From NCBI RefSeq assembly GCF_008327685.1, contig NZ_BDDE01000029.1:62001-126000 (forward strand): a stretch of DNA of 64,000 nucleotides. Direction: 5' to 3'. The notes under the pieces are model-generated. The model searched no databases. It had not been told where the DNA came from and saw only the letters and a program-made list of their open reading frames with translations. A program made the translations under genes and the position numbers. This DNA is from Actinomadura sp. K4S16. Lineage in GTDB: Bacteria > Actinomycetota > Actinomycetes > Streptosporangiales > Streptosporangiaceae. Below are positions 51,084 through 61,657 of the stretch, piece by piece; position 1 is the stretch's first letter; each line of letters begins with the position of its first letter.

Positions 51084-52307
51084 TCAGAACGCGCAGGGGA
51101 CGGACTTGATCCCGTTGATGAAGCTCGTCCGCTGGCGGACGGGAGGCGCCGTGGCGTGCAGGGTCGGCAGCCGCGTGTACAGCTCGCGGAGCAGCACGGT
51201 GATCTCACGGCGGGCCAGGTGCGCGCCGAGGCAGAAATGCGGTCCGGGGGCGCCGAAACCGAAGTGGGGGTTGGGAGAGCGCAGGACGTCGAACGCGTAC
51301 GGGTCCTTGAAGACGCCGTCGTCCCTGTTCGCCGAGTTGTAGTAGAGGATCACCCGGTCGCCGGCGCGGTAGACGTGCCCGCCCAGCTCGTGGTCGCGGG
51401 TCAGTGTGCGGCGCATCCACGTCACGGGGGTGGCGTAGCGGACGATCTCCTCGACGGCGGCCGGAAGCCGCACGTCGAGGTCCGCGAGGAGGATGTCCCG
51501 CTGCCCGGGGTTGTCGGTGAGCAGGGTCAGGGAGTGCGACAGCGCGTTCCGCGTCGTCTCGTTGCCGGCCACCACCAGCAGTGCGAAGAAGCGTCCCAGG
51601 TCGAGGTCGTCGAGGGCCTCGCCGTCCACGTTGGCGTGCGTCAGCGCCGTGACGAGGTCGTCGGCGGGCTTCTCCCGGCGCAGCCGTCCGAGGTCGGCCA
51701 TGAGCGCGTGCAGGAGGGAGAACTTCTCGGCGAGGATTGCCGCGCGGTCCTTCCCCTCAGGCCCTTCGTAGTCGGGGTCGCCGAGGGCGATGATGAGGTT
51801 GGTGGCGTCGATGACGTCGTCGTACGCCGACTCCGGGATGCCCATCATGGAGCAGATGATCTGCAAGGGCATCGGCATGGCGACGTGCTCCACGAAGTCG
51901 CACTGGCCGCGTTCGGTCAGCTCGTCCACGATGCGGCGGGCGAGGACGGCGACGTCCCCGGTGACCCGCTGGACGAGGCGCGGCGTGAACGAGCGGGAGA
52001 CGATCCGGCGGAGCCGCGCGTGCCGCGGGTCGTCGATGCTGATCATGGAGCCGCTGTAGCGGACGACCTGAGGGGGCGGATCGACCAGGCTGACCGCGGT
52101 GGGCTGGGAGCTGAACACCTGGGGGTTCCGGCTGGCCTCGGCGACCTCCTCGTAACGGGTGATCGCGTAGAAGCCCTGGCCGTCCGGCAGGGGGCAGAAG
52201 ACCGGCCCTTCCGCGGCCCGCAGGGAGGCGAACACTTCGTCGCGTTCGCCTTGCGGTCTCGCCCAGAAGTCCAGGCTGACGAGGCTGCTCTCGGCGATGG
52301 AGGGCAT
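51084..52307 (-). CDS. Cytochrome P450, CYP124/125-like
   Basis: 407 residues. I-helix LLVVAGNETTRNALSHSL, K-helix ExxR in AVEEIVRYATP, YYNSANRDDGVFKDP, and heme loop FGFGAPGPHFCLGAHLA with its Cys ligand. The C-terminus FINGIKSVPCAF and the NETTRN I-helix resemble the mycobacterial CYP124/125/142 group, which hydroxylates terminal methyls of sterols and branched lipids; that activity is inferred. ATG at 52307. No ferredoxin gene is adjacent. Confidence 0.88.
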   Translation of the reverse strand: MPSIAESSLVSLDFWARPQGERDEVFASLRAAEGPVFCPLPDGQGFYAITRYEEVAEASRNPQVFSSQPTAVSLVDPPPQVVRYSGSMISIDDPRHARLRRIVSRSFTPRLVQRVTGDVAVLARRIVDELTERGQCDFVEHVAMPMPLQIICSMMGIPESAYDDVIDATNLIIALGDPDYEGPEGKDRAAILAEKFSLLHALMADLGRLRREKPADDLVTALTHANVDGEALDDLDLGRFFALLVVAGNETTRNALSHSLTLLTDNPGQRDILLADLDVRLPAAVEEIVRYATPVTWMRRTLTRDHELGGHVYRAGDRVILYYNSANRDDGVFKDPYAFDVLRSPNPHFGFGAPGPHFCLGAHLARREITVLLRELYTRLPTLHATAPPVRQRTSFINGIKSVPCAF

Positions 52308-52376
52308 GGGGGAGCGCCTTCCGCTGGGGAGTCGTCGCCCACAGGCTAACCCCGTCGCCCCCGAGAAGACGATCAT

Positions 52377-52405
52377 GCGCGGGCGGGGTGGGACCCCGCC
52401 CGCGC
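52377..52405 (-). terminator. Strong hairpin after citrate synthase
   Basis: GCGCGGGCGGGGT and ACCCCGCCCGCGC form a 13-bp perfect stem with a 3-nt loop, 45 nt after the gltA stop and upstream of the P450 gene. No T-run. Confidence 0.65.
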
Positions 52406-52449
52406 GCGATCGTCCGCGCTCACCGGGCCGCCGCCCGGCAAAGCCACAG

Positions 52450-53733
<1,284 letters not shown>

Positions 53734-54200
53734 ACTCGCTCACTCCCAACTGCGTCCACACCTGCGTAGACGTTCCGTTCTTCATCGTATCCACGTGATC
53801 ACGGGGGCTGATCCGGGCCGTCCCCGTCGACGGCGGACCGTTCGGCGGCACGGGTGCGCGAGCCGCTCACCTCTCGTCACGCCCCTCCCTCCGTCGCTTG
53901 CGTGGGCGGAGCCCCCGGGCCTCTCCGCCCGCGTGCCGGAACCGGACGAGTCACCCCGGAACGCTTGGTCCGGCTGGCCTGGGCGGAAAGCCGGACGGTC
54001 AGGAGCGATCGACCGGATTTCGCCCTCCCCGTCCGCGGCTCGCCGGCCGGTCGGCCGGCGAGGCGTTCTCATGATCTCGCGCGGGGGGAGAGGATGCCAT
54101 GGAGGCCTTTCGGCGCCGTGCCTGCGGAGCCGACGAAGTGAGAAGAATCTCAGCGCGTTCGCCATCGCCGGTCCGCTCGGGGACCGGCCACGGGGCTGGC
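53734..54200. other. Intergenic region without convincing gene
   Basis: 467 nt. It holds the citrate synthase promoter and, at 54039-54062, a 10-bp stem hairpin. Possible frames on both strands are Arg/Pro/Gly-rich with poor codon pattern and no ribosome site. Confidence 0.6.
54039..54062 (-). terminator. Hairpin downstream of the soluble Ser/Thr kinase
   Basis: CTCGCCGGCC-GGTC-GGCCGGCGAG: a 10-bp stem with a 4-nt loop, about 140 nt after the kinase stop. No T-run. Confidence 0.45.
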
Positions 54201-55139
54201 CTACTGGCGCGGCTCACGCAAGGTCGGCTGCTCCGCCGTCATCTCGACCAGTGTCAGCTCCTGGACGTCGATCAACTGCTCGACGTCCATGGGAGGCCAC
54301 TCCTCGCCGTAGTGCGCGTCCAGCAAGGTGCTCAGGGCGACGAGGATCTGCTCTGGAGTCGGACGTTCCCCAGGGTCCTTCGTCAGGCAGCGCGTGACGA
54401 GCCCCCGCATGGGAGCGGGCAGGAGGGTGAGATCCGGTTCGCCGTGGACGATCCGTCCGCGGACCTTGTGCCCACCGCCGAACGGCGGCGCGCCGGTCGC
54501 CGCGTAGACGAGCGTCGAGCCGAGGGAGAACACGTCGCTATCCGGATGGACGGGATCGCCTAGGGCCTGCTCCGGCGACATGTATGCGGGCGTCCCAAGG
54601 ATCTCCGTACGCGACAGCGGCCGCGCGTCCAAGGGGCGAGCGATACCGAAGTCGATGACCCTCGGACCGTCCGAGGCGAGCAGGACGTTCGACGGCTTCA
54701 GGTCGCGGTGCACGATCCCCGCCTGATGGATCGCGATGAGCGCCTCCGCCAGCCCGGCCCCCAGCCGGCAGGCGGACTCCTCTTGCAGCGGCCCCTTCTC
54801 CCGGACGACCTTGGAGAGGCTCACCCCGCGGATGTACTGGGTCGCCAGCCACGGCCGGTCGGCGTCAGGATCGGCGTCGACGACGGGAGCCGTGTAGAAG
54901 CCGCTCACCGAGCGAGCCGAGGTGACCTCACGGCGGAAGCGCTCCCTCCACCTGGGGTCGTCCAGTAGTTCCTCCCGGATGACCTTCACCGCGACCAGGC
55001 GCCTGCTCGGCGACGCCCCGAGGAACACCTCGCCCATCCCGCCGGAACCGAGCCGGGCGACCACGCGGTACGGGCCGATCATCTGGGAGGGTTCTGGCTG
55101 CAGGGACACGGCTATCCGATCATGGTGGGGCGTGCTCAA
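54201..55139 (-). CDS. Soluble Ser/Thr protein kinase
   Basis: 312 residues. Kinase motifs: LGSGGMGEVFLG, Lys in VAVKVI, VHRDLKPSNVLLA, DFGIARPL, TPAYMSPEQA, SDVFSLGSTLVY. The region after the kinase is only about 25 residues (DVQELTLVEMTAEQPT) with no membrane helix, so it is cytosolic, unlike the transmembrane kinase at 17138. Targets and signal are unknown. Confidence 0.9.
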   Translation of the reverse strand: MSTPHHDRIAVSLQPEPSQMIGPYRVVARLGSGGMGEVFLGASPSRRLVAVKVIREELLDDPRWRERFRREVTSARSVSGFYTAPVVDADPDADRPWLATQYIRGVSLSKVVREKGPLQEESACRLGAGLAEALIAIHQAGIVHRDLKPSNVLLASDGPRVIDFGIARPLDARPLSRTEILGTPAYMSPEQALGDPVHPDSDVFSLGSTLVYAATGAPPFGGGHKVRGRIVHGEPDLTLLPAPMRGLVTRCLTKDPGERPTPEQILVALSTLLDAHYGEEWPPMDVEQLIDVQELTLVEMTAEQPTLREPRQ

Positions 55140-55172
55140 ATCGTGCCACGGCGCACGGGCTCGTCCGACCGC

Positions 55173-56111
55173 TCACGTCCAGGAGAGCGCACTCCGTTCG
55201 GCCCAGTAGCGCTCCGGCGGGAGGCTCAGCCCTGCCAGTTCCTCCAGGTCGCCCTCGCCAAGCCGCACATCCGTGGCCGCCAGGTTGGCCTGCAACTGGG
55301 CCGGGCTGACCGCGCCTATGAGGACGGTGTCAGCCCACGGCCTGCCGAGTGCCGCAGCCATGGCGACGGCGTCCGGCCCGACCTCGTGCTCAGCCGCGAG
55401 GTCCCGCACCTCCGCGGGCGCCCGTACGGCGAGCCGCCCGTTGGCCAGCACCTCCTTGAGCAGCACATGCAGACCGGCGCCATGGGCCTCGCGCAGTGCG
55501 TCCTCGGCAGAGGTCTCCAGGAGGTTCCACGTCGATTGGACCGTGCTGAACAACCTCTGACCGGACACCTCCAACTCCATCGCCCGCCTGATCGTGTCCG
55601 ACTGCCTTGGCCCGGACGTCGAGAACCCGACGCGAACACCCTCAGCCGTCAGTTGCGCCAGGGCCGCCTGGAGGGGGACGTCCTGGAACAGTGGACTCTC
55701 TTCGGTGAGCGAGTGCACCTGGTACACGGACAGATGCCCGTCGAGCAGGCTGCGCGTCTCCTCATACTGCGCTTGGAAACGGTCGAGACTGTGTTCCTTG
55801 ACCTCATGCACTTCCGCGTCGGTCTTCCAGTCACCGACGTAGGCGTAGCCCCACTTGCTCGATACGTGAACCCCCGCGGGGGCGCGTGCCTCCAGCCAGC
55901 CCCCAAGGAACTCCTCCGCCCTGCCGTAGGAGCGTGCGGCGTCCACCCACCGAATGCCTGCGGCGTAAGCGGCATCGAGGACGCTCCAGGTCGCCTCGCG
56001 CATGGCCTCCACGCTCCGCCCAGGCGGGAGCTCCCCGGCGCTGCCCACATTGATGTAGGCCGGCCGCCCCAGGGCGGCGAGCCCGATCCCGAGCCGACGT
56101 ATCGCGTTCAT
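55173..56111 (-). CDS. Aldo/keto reductase
   Basis: 312 residues. The tetrad is visible in WVDAARSYGRAEEFLGGWLEA (Asp, Tyr), HVSSKWGYAYVGDW (Lys) and YQVHSLTEES (His). VLIGAVSPAQLQANLAAT is the cofactor end. It resembles D-threo-aldose 1-dehydrogenase-type members. Same strand as the soluble kinase, 33 nt upstream of it. ATG at 56111; the ribosome site is weak. It lies divergent from the 56237 gene. Confidence 0.87.
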   Translation of the reverse strand: MNAIRRLGIGLAALGRPAYINVGSAGELPPGRSVEAMREATWSVLDAAYAAGIRWVDAARSYGRAEEFLGGWLEARAPAGVHVSSKWGYAYVGDWKTDAEVHEVKEHSLDRFQAQYEETRSLLDGHLSVYQVHSLTEESPLFQDVPLQAALAQLTAEGVRVGFSTSGPRQSDTIRRAMELEVSGQRLFSTVQSTWNLLETSAEDALREAHGAGLHVLLKEVLANGRLAVRAPAEVRDLAAEHEVGPDAVAMAAALGRPWADTVLIGAVSPAQLQANLAATDVRLGEGDLEELAGLSLPPERYWAERSALSWT

Positions 56112-56144
56112 GACCCCAGCCTCGCACGTGGAGCCCCGGCGGCC

Positions 56145-56166
56145 GTTATCCACAGAACCACGTTCT
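56145..56166. promoter_or_regulatory. Conserved 22-nt motif, copy B
   Basis: GTTATCCAC-AGAAC-CAC-GTTCT on the + strand, the complement orientation of copies A and C; the AGAAC-N3-GTTCT dyad is perfect here. It lies 70 nt upstream of the 56237 start, in the same orientation relative to that gene as copies A and C are to theirs, and 34 nt from the divergent reductase start. Confidence 0.7.
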
Positions 56167-56236
56167 AGCCGTTGCGGCGGCACGCCTCCGCGAGGCTGAT
56201 GCGCGTCCACGTCATCGCGACAAGAAGGGCCCGGCA

Positions 56237-57022
56237 ATGCCTGCTCAGACGACTCGCGCCGATCACGGCGCCAACCAGCTCGCCGCGCTTCTCGGGCTCA
56301 CCCGCTGGCAACTGCGCCTCGGCCTCGAGCACGGCCTGCTCCCGAAGCCCGACCTCGAGGAGGACCGGTGGTCCGCCGCCCTCGCCGAGGAGGTCCGCGG
56401 GCGGGGCGAGGAGATCGTCGCCAGGTTCGGCGCCGAGCCCCCGGTCGGTTCGGCACGGGCCGCGGCCCGACTGGCGGCGCGGGTCGGCCTCGACGTCGAG
56501 CGCGGCGACATCGAGGTCCTGGTCGCCCAGGGCGACCTCAACGTCGTCAGCGCCTTCCGCGGGCATCCCGTCTACCTGCTGCGCGACCTGGACCGGCTCG
56601 ATCCCGGCACCGTGCGCCGGGTCGTCACCGCCAGGAAGGGCCCGCTGACCGACACCGTCGACGCCGGTGGCGCGGCGACCATCCTCGACTGGCCCCGCAA
56701 GATGTTCGACCGGATCGCGAGCGAACGCGGGCTGGCGGCGGACAGGCTCGGCCGTTACGCGCTCTCCGACGTCCAGGCTCTGCGGGAGGACGAGGACCTC
56801 GCCCGCCAGGTGGCCGAGGAGAAACGCCATCTGGCCCTCGCCCGGACGCGGCGCTCAGAGGCCCACGCCGAGGACGTCGTCCGCGCCTGGCTCCTCCGCT
56901 GCTCCGCCTTTGTGGACCGCGACGCCGAGCAGCCTCCGGATACCAGCGCTCTAGGACGGGCGTTGAGAAGCCTCACAACGATCAGGGCTGAGATGGCCCG
57001 ACAAGAAAGCCCTGCCCTCTAA
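56237..57022 (+). CDS. Unknown helical protein with HTH-like N-terminus
   Basis: 261 residues, not recognised. The start (GANQLAALLGLTRWQLRLGLEHGLLPKPD) looks like an HTH. Two more stretches resemble short helix-turn-helix units (SARAAARLAARVGLDVERGDIEVLVAQG; ILDWPRKMFDRIASERGL). The C-terminal 90 residues are helical and charged (DEDLARQVAEEKRHLALARTRR). No membrane segments. ATG at 56237 after AAGAAGGG. It shares the upstream 22-nt motif with the 50030 and 61658 genes, suggesting coregulation. Confidence 0.75.
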   Translation: MPAQTTRADHGANQLAALLGLTRWQLRLGLEHGLLPKPDLEEDRWSAALAEEVRGRGEEIVARFGAEPPVGSARAAARLAARVGLDVERGDIEVLVAQGDLNVVSAFRGHPVYLLRDLDRLDPGTVRRVVTARKGPLTDTVDAGGAATILDWPRKMFDRIASERGLAADRLGRYALSDVQALREDEDLARQVAEEKRHLALARTRRSEAHAEDVVRAWLLRCSAFVDRDAEQPPDTSALGRALRSLTTIRAEMARQESPAL

Positions 57023-57291
57023 GCCCCGCCCACTCAGGCCTGACAGGTGTGGGAGGCGCCGTTCTGAGGTGTGCCCTCTGTGGAGGCGCGGCGGGTGCGG
57101 GGGGTGGGTCGGCACTGCCTGTCGCCGGTGAGCAGCCCCAGCTTCTCCGGCCGTGACTCGATCTTGTCTCGGTCAGAGGCGAGCGGCCGCCGGGCGGCCT
57201 TCGCGGGTGACCTCGGCCAGGGGAACGGCAGCGCCGTTCGGCACATCCGTCCCGCGCCGTCTACCTCTTGCCGTGTGCACGTGTGGGGGTG

Positions 57292-58587
57292 CTAACCGCG
57301 CCGGGAGATCGAGCGGCGCCGGGGAGGCGGCTTACGGGTGTCCTTCTGCTGGGCCAAGGTCTTCAGGAGGCGATCGCGGGCTTCGGTGCGGGACATCGCC
57401 GGGAGGTGGGAGGGGAGGGTGGATGCCACTGCGGGAGGGGCCTGGACCGCGCCTTCGTCGTCGACCGTTGCCTGGTCGCCCGTCCAGGGGCCGAGGAGGA
57501 CCGCGAACACGGCGCCCGGGTGGCGCTTGAGGAGTGCTGCGATCCGGTCGGCCTCCTGGGCGCAGTCGGCGACCAGAAGGAGACGGCGCGCGTGCGTGAC
57601 GCCGCTCCTTTCGCGGATGGCGAGTTCGGTCTCCAGATAGGCGAGTGCGGCGTCGAGGTTCCCCGGGATGAAGAGCCCGGCGGTGTCGTCGTCGAGGAGT
57701 TCGTCCTCGGACAGCCCGAAGAGGGTGATGGCGTCGGGTCGCGGGACGACGACGAGCGAGTCGTCGGCGTGCTCGTCGAGCGCCGTCAGCGCCAGCACCC
57801 GCGCGGTGGAGCCGGCGCCCGGGCCCGCAAGGCCCGTGGCCGCCGTGCCGAACGGGTCGAGCAGGGGGCGGTAGGTGACGCTCACCGCCTGCGGGTCCGG
57901 GATGTTGGGCGCAGGAAGGGGGGACACGCCGGGATTGGCGGCGGTGTAGATGCGGTGCCGGAACGGATAGCACATCGCCGCAGCGGCGGGGAGCAGGAGA
58001 CCGAGAAGCAGGACCGGCTGCAGCGAGGAGGGCCGTGAATCGACCTCGTCGGCCTGCTCGCGGGCCGTCACCGGTGTTGGTGCCGGCACCGGCGACGGCG
58101 CTGGGGGAGGCACCGGTACCGGGGGATGTGCCGGAGGACGGCGCACCTTGGCGCTCTTGGGTGGGCGGGGAGGCGGGGGCACGCTTCTCGGGCCGCCGGT
58201 CGCGGCCGGGCGGGGCGCCGGCTTCTCGGGTGGGCGCGGCGGGGGTGCCCTGTGCTCCTTCTTGGGCTTCCTGCTGTCGTACCGGTCGAGCCAGTGAGGA
58301 AAATCCCGACCGTGTCCCGGACGTCCCCGGGGCTTGTCGGGCATCGACAGCCACGGCCCCATGCACTTGTGCGAGGCGAACCGATCGCCGATACCTATGG
58401 CGTGACGACAGATCGGCGGTCTGGGCCCGTGCGGCTCAGGGTCGGTTCGGGCGGCCGCTTCGGAGGGGGTCGCCGCGCCGATACTGATGGCGCCGGCCAT
58501 GGCGGTGCACCCCAGGAACCCGCAGGTGCAGCGGAGCCATTCGCTGAAGGCGACGGCGAGTTTGGGATGTGCCAGGAAACGGTTCAT
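57292..58587 (-). CDS. Membrane-anchored proline-rich hypothetical protein
   Basis: 431 residues, not recognised. A hydrophobic stretch near the N-terminus (CGFLGCTAMAGAISIGAA) is followed by a Pro/Lys-rich linker (PPRPPEKPAPRP and PPVPVPPPAPSPVP), a second membrane helix (LQPVLLLGLLLPAAAAMCY), and an alpha/beta domain of about 210 residues (ARVLALTALDEHADDSLVVV, LLLVADCAQEADRIAALL). This layout resembles membrane regulators of the SARP/LysM type but no diagnostic motif is visible. Confidence 0.7.
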   Translation of the reverse strand: MNRFLAHPKLAVAFSEWLRCTCGFLGCTAMAGAISIGAATPSEAAARTDPEPHGPRPPICRHAIGIGDRFASHKCMGPWLSMPDKPRGRPGHGRDFPHWLDRYDSRKPKKEHRAPPPRPPEKPAPRPAATGGPRSVPPPPRPPKSAKVRRPPAHPPVPVPPPAPSPVPAPTPVTAREQADEVDSRPSSLQPVLLLGLLLPAAAAMCYPFRHRIYTAANPGVSPLPAPNIPDPQAVSVTYRPLLDPFGTAATGLAGPGAGSTARVLALTALDEHADDSLVVVPRPDAITLFGLSEDELLDDDTAGLFIPGNLDAALAYLETELAIRERSGVTHARRLLLVADCAQEADRIAALLKRHPGAVFAVLLGPWTGDQATVDDEGAVQAPPAVASTLPSHLPAMSRTEARDRLLKTLAQQKDTRKPPPRRRSISRRG

Positions 58588-60026
58588 CTTCGCCCCGGGG
58601 GATCGCGTCGGTCACCGTGTGAATGCCGATCGTAGCTACTTTGGCTACGGAGCGTTGCGCATTGCCCACAGTCGGCTCCGTCGATCCCGCGCCGCCGTCG
58701 CCGTGACGGCCACGACTGATATGGACGTCATATCCCGGCTCATCCCGAAATGTCGGTGTCTGCCTCTCGCCGGGACGGCCGGGCGGCCCGAGGGTCGAAT
58801 TCCCGCGAATTTCTTAGGGATACGCGACGAGGGAAGCGTTGATGAAACATCCGCAGGCGACGACATTTGCATGATCAGCACATGATCGACCTCCGTGAGG
58901 AGTTCCTCGGCTGGCATGCCGGGGTGACGGCGCGGTCGCAAAACTGTCACTCGCTGTCACTGCGCCCCGACACGCAAAATCGCCCACGCGCCCCGTGCTC
59001 CTGACGCGAATCGGAACGCCCAATTCGACACGTCCCGGGCGAACATGGATTGAGCAAGTCATCCGATCACGTGGCCTGCCCTCGGTGGGCGGGGAGGTGC
59101 GAGCGGCCAGACCTGTATTGGGTGGCCGCGAAGGTCGTCGATACGGCCGAATCGGGTGAAGGCGGATATTTCTATCACACCTGCGTGCTCCCATTGAACC
59201 ACCTCATGAGGAGGGTGCGGACTGTCGTTCTCCTGGTCGGAAACGGCCGGCCCTGATGGTGCGAATGGGGGGTGCGCTTGGGGCTGAAGGTGCGGGCGGT
59301 CGATGTCGATCGGCAGCAGAGAGTCGATTTCGGGGCGCTCGGCGACAGCGTAGAAAGCGGGAGGTATGCGACCTTGGCTCCCAATTGGTACAAGCGGCGG
59401 CTCTTCGGTCAGGAGCGCCGCCTCAACAGTCGAGGACGTAGATTCGAGTAAGCGGCCAAGGACTGATGTTCGCCCACGCGGGAAGCGGCCGGTCTCTCCG
59501 ATAAAGGCGCTGGTCTTTGAGGAGGGGAGGAGCCTGCACCGCGGCGGGTGGTGCGGGGCGTGATGCGTGCCTTCGCAGCCGATGCAGTGAACACGATGTT
59601 TCTCGGTGTTCATCTCATAGAGCCGGACTAGAGCGACAAACCAGATCCGCGCCAAACTTGTGACGTGCCGAGTCCTGTTAGTCGAGGGCGAGGTAATGCG
59701 GACCAAGGCGCGAAGTGCTCAGGGACATGGTCGTAACGGCGGCGTGGACGGCGGCAGCCGTCCAACATGACATCGCCCGTTCCGTCCCCTCAACGCTGCC
59801 TCCCGCCCGTAGGGCCTCGGCCCCAAGCGACGGTGACACGGAGAGTGATGCCAGGCCGAACGTTGAGGTTCCGACAAGCGACAGCTCTGCCACATCCCGG
59901 TTCCGGCGGCCGTGCGCGAGGCCTGCGGGCGCGCCGTCCGCTCCGCCGCATCCCGGTTTCGGCGGCGGTGCGGGAGGCCTGTGAGCGCGCCGTGCGTGTT
60001 CTCGGTCGAGGGCCGGGCTGGGGCAG
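58588..60026. other. Gene-poor stretch, lower GC, possibly decayed
   Basis: About 1.4 kb without a confident gene. Composition is AT-richer than the neighbours (for example GAATTTCTTAGGGATACG-like runs near 58808). Open frames on both strands have poor third-position GC bias. The most gene-like piece is listed separately (59050-59256). Confidence 0.6.
59050..59256 (+). CDS. Possible small protein
   Basis: 68 residues from a TTG at 59050. A short Cys-containing start (VACPRWAGRCERPDLYWVA) and GGYFYHTCVLPLNHLM look protein-like, but there is no ribosome site and the GC bias at codon position three is only moderate. May be a fragment. Confidence 0.25.
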   Translation: MSKSSDHVACPRWAGRCERPDLYWVAAKVVDTAESGEGGYFYHTCVLPLNHLMRRVRTVVLLVGNGRP

Positions 60027-60218
60027 TCAGCGGCCGCAGGACGGGCAGGGGGTGCGGATGCGACGGCGCCGCCGCCTTGCCAGGCGCCCGGCGATCTCGG
60101 TGTTGGACAGGCCGGTGCCGAGCAGCTGGCGAAGATCTTTCCGGTCCTTGCGTCGCGCGGCGGCATCGGCAGGTTGTCGGTCGTTCGAGCAGCCCGCGCG
60201 GTTTTGTCTCGCCATCAT
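60027..60218 (-). CDS. Small basic protein coupled to the APH gene
   Basis: 63 residues: a Lys/Arg-rich helix (AARRKDRKDLRQLLGTGLSN, TEIAGRLARRRRRR) resembling a DNA-binding helix-turn-helix, then a C-terminal CPSC. The ATG overlaps the APH stop by one nucleotide (TGATG), which supports a real gene. Function unknown. Confidence 0.5.
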   Translation of the reverse strand: MMARQNRAGCSNDRQPADAAARRKDRKDLRQLLGTGLSNTEIAGRLARRRRRRIRTPCPSCGR

Positions 60219-61063
60219 CAGGGTCTGCTGGGGGCGTCTGGTCCGCTTAGGGCGCGCTCGATGGCAGGGGTCATCGTGTGGAACCAGCGCAGCTCGTTGG
60301 CCAGGAACTCCAGGGACCCGGCGGCGTCGGCCGCGGACAGCGGCCACGTGGCGATTTGCTCCACCCTGGTCAGGACGCTCCGTTGCAGGGCGGACACCAA
60401 GGCGGCTGGGCGATAGGGCAAGCCGTAGGCGTCCACGAACAAGCGCAGCCGGGCCGGCAGGTCGGGGATCGGGTCGAATCCGGCCTCGCGCAGGCGCCGG
60501 TCGGGTGCCAGCGGCACGAAGGCCCACGCGGCCGCGGCCAGTTCGTCCACGGGATCGACCGGTCCTGCGCTGTCGAAGTCGATGAACGCCGCGGGCAGAC
60601 CGTTGCGGTAGACCGTGTTCCAGGGGCCGAGGTCGCCATGGGAGATGATCTGGCCAGGGCGGGGTGGGCAGGGATGAAAGCGGTAGGTGGTGCGACGCGG
60701 ACGGAATCCGCGCGATGCCTCGTGCAGGTCGCGGATGAGCCGCCCGGCGCGGATGAGTGCCTGGTCGCTGCGAGCGTGCGCGGGTAGCCGGTGCCCGCGG
60801 CCCGGCTGCCAGGCGGGATCGACGGCCACCTCTCCGTCCAGATATGTCAGTACCTCGCGGTCTCCCTCGACGCCCAGCACGCGGGGAGCACCTGCAAAGC
60901 CCACGCCCTCCAAGTAACGGAGATACTCGTGGACTGCCTCTGACCAGGGACCCAGCGGGCGTAGCACCCGCTCGCCGCGACGCACGACACCCTGCGCCAT
61001 CCGGCCGCCAACGAGCGGCTCGTCCTCGTCATCCCTCACGTCGCCAGCATCCCAGCCCTCCAT
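60218..61063 (-). CDS. Aminoglycoside phosphotransferase (APH)-family kinase
   Basis: 281 residues. Brenner motif HGDLGPWN (Asp144, Asn149) and metal-site DFD (Asp162) are intact, so it is a probable small-molecule kinase. VLTYLDGEVA and RDLHEASRGF fit the family; the C-terminal helical part (ELAAAAWAFVPLAPDRRL) is typical. Substrate unknown. ATG at 61063 or GTG at 61039; neither has a strong ribosome site. A small basic protein is coupled downstream. Confidence 0.82.
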   Translation of the reverse strand: MEGWDAGDVRDDEDEPLVGGRMAQGVVRRGERVLRPLGPWSEAVHEYLRYLEGVGFAGAPRVLGVEGDREVLTYLDGEVAVDPAWQPGRGHRLPAHARSDQALIRAGRLIRDLHEASRGFRPRRTTYRFHPCPPRPGQIISHGDLGPWNTVYRNGLPAAFIDFDSAGPVDPVDELAAAAWAFVPLAPDRRLREAGFDPIPDLPARLRLFVDAYGLPYRPAALVSALQRSVLTRVEQIATWPLSAADAAGSLEFLANELRWFHTMTPAIERALSGPDAPSRP

Positions 61064-61099
61064 GACACCGCCCAGGCAATGCCCGCGGCCGCTTCCCCA

Positions 61100-61246
61100 C
61101 GAGCAGGCCGCACTCAAGGGCGTGCACCTCGCGGTCATGAGTTGGCCGCCAAAGGCACCGCTCGCAGACGCTGGATGCAGCGGTGGAAGGCCGCCCTCAA
61201 CGCCTTCGAGATGACCTTCGAAGGCCGCCCGGCCGCCCACAACTGA
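61100..61246 (+). pseudogene. IS256-family transposase remnant (C-terminus)
   Basis: The frame ending at TGA 61244-61246 reads GHELAAKGTARRRWMQRWKAA then LNAFEMTFEGRPAAHN, the typical C-terminus of actinobacterial Mutator (IS256) transposases. Nothing upstream continues it: the antisense APH gene starts at 61063. A 3'-end scar of an insertion sequence. Confidence 0.6.
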
Positions 61247-61248
61247 AC

Positions 61249-61345
61249 CCCACAAGATCGAATGACACCGTTAGCTGGACGGCCCCGGCCGGCGCCGTCC
61301 GCGACTAGCCCCCGCAAGATCGAGTTACATCAACTTGTTGGGTCA
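61249..61345. repeat. Diverged direct repeat, probable IS-end scar
   Basis: CCCCACAAGATCGAATGACA at 61248-61267 is followed about 60 nt later by GCCCCCGCAAGATCGAGTTACA at about 61308-61329 (shared CAAGATCGA core). The first abuts the transposase remnant, so one or both may be old terminal repeats. Confidence 0.35.
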
Positions 61346-61657
61346 GTGGCGTTGATCGCGGTCTGCAGCCGAGATCAACAAGGCTGTGGCCGGGCCGGGT
61401 CGCTCTAGTTGCACCTGCCGCTCCTCGGGCTGGCTCATTAACGGCGCTAGTCCCGGTCACAGCAGCCAGCGAGAGTGGTTCAAGAGAGGTCTGCACCGCC
61501 TTGAGGTGGGTTGCCGTTGATTGGACGGGCCCGACAGGCCCGGTCGTTGAGTCGCTTCGTGGTCGGTGGGCGGTGCTGTTCGAGGGCAGGGGCTGGTCGG
61601 GTCTGGTGGTCGGGTCTGGTGGACGGGCCGGTTGACGGAGTTGCCGGGTGGGGGCGT

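Noticed and set aside
53782..54165. 127-codon minus-strand frame before citrate synthase
   Set aside because: Arg/Pro-rich composition, no ribosome site, and it spans a hairpin and the promoter region.
59059..59706. 215-codon minus-strand frame in the gene-poor region
   Set aside because: Poor third-position GC bias, no recognisable domain and no ribosome site.
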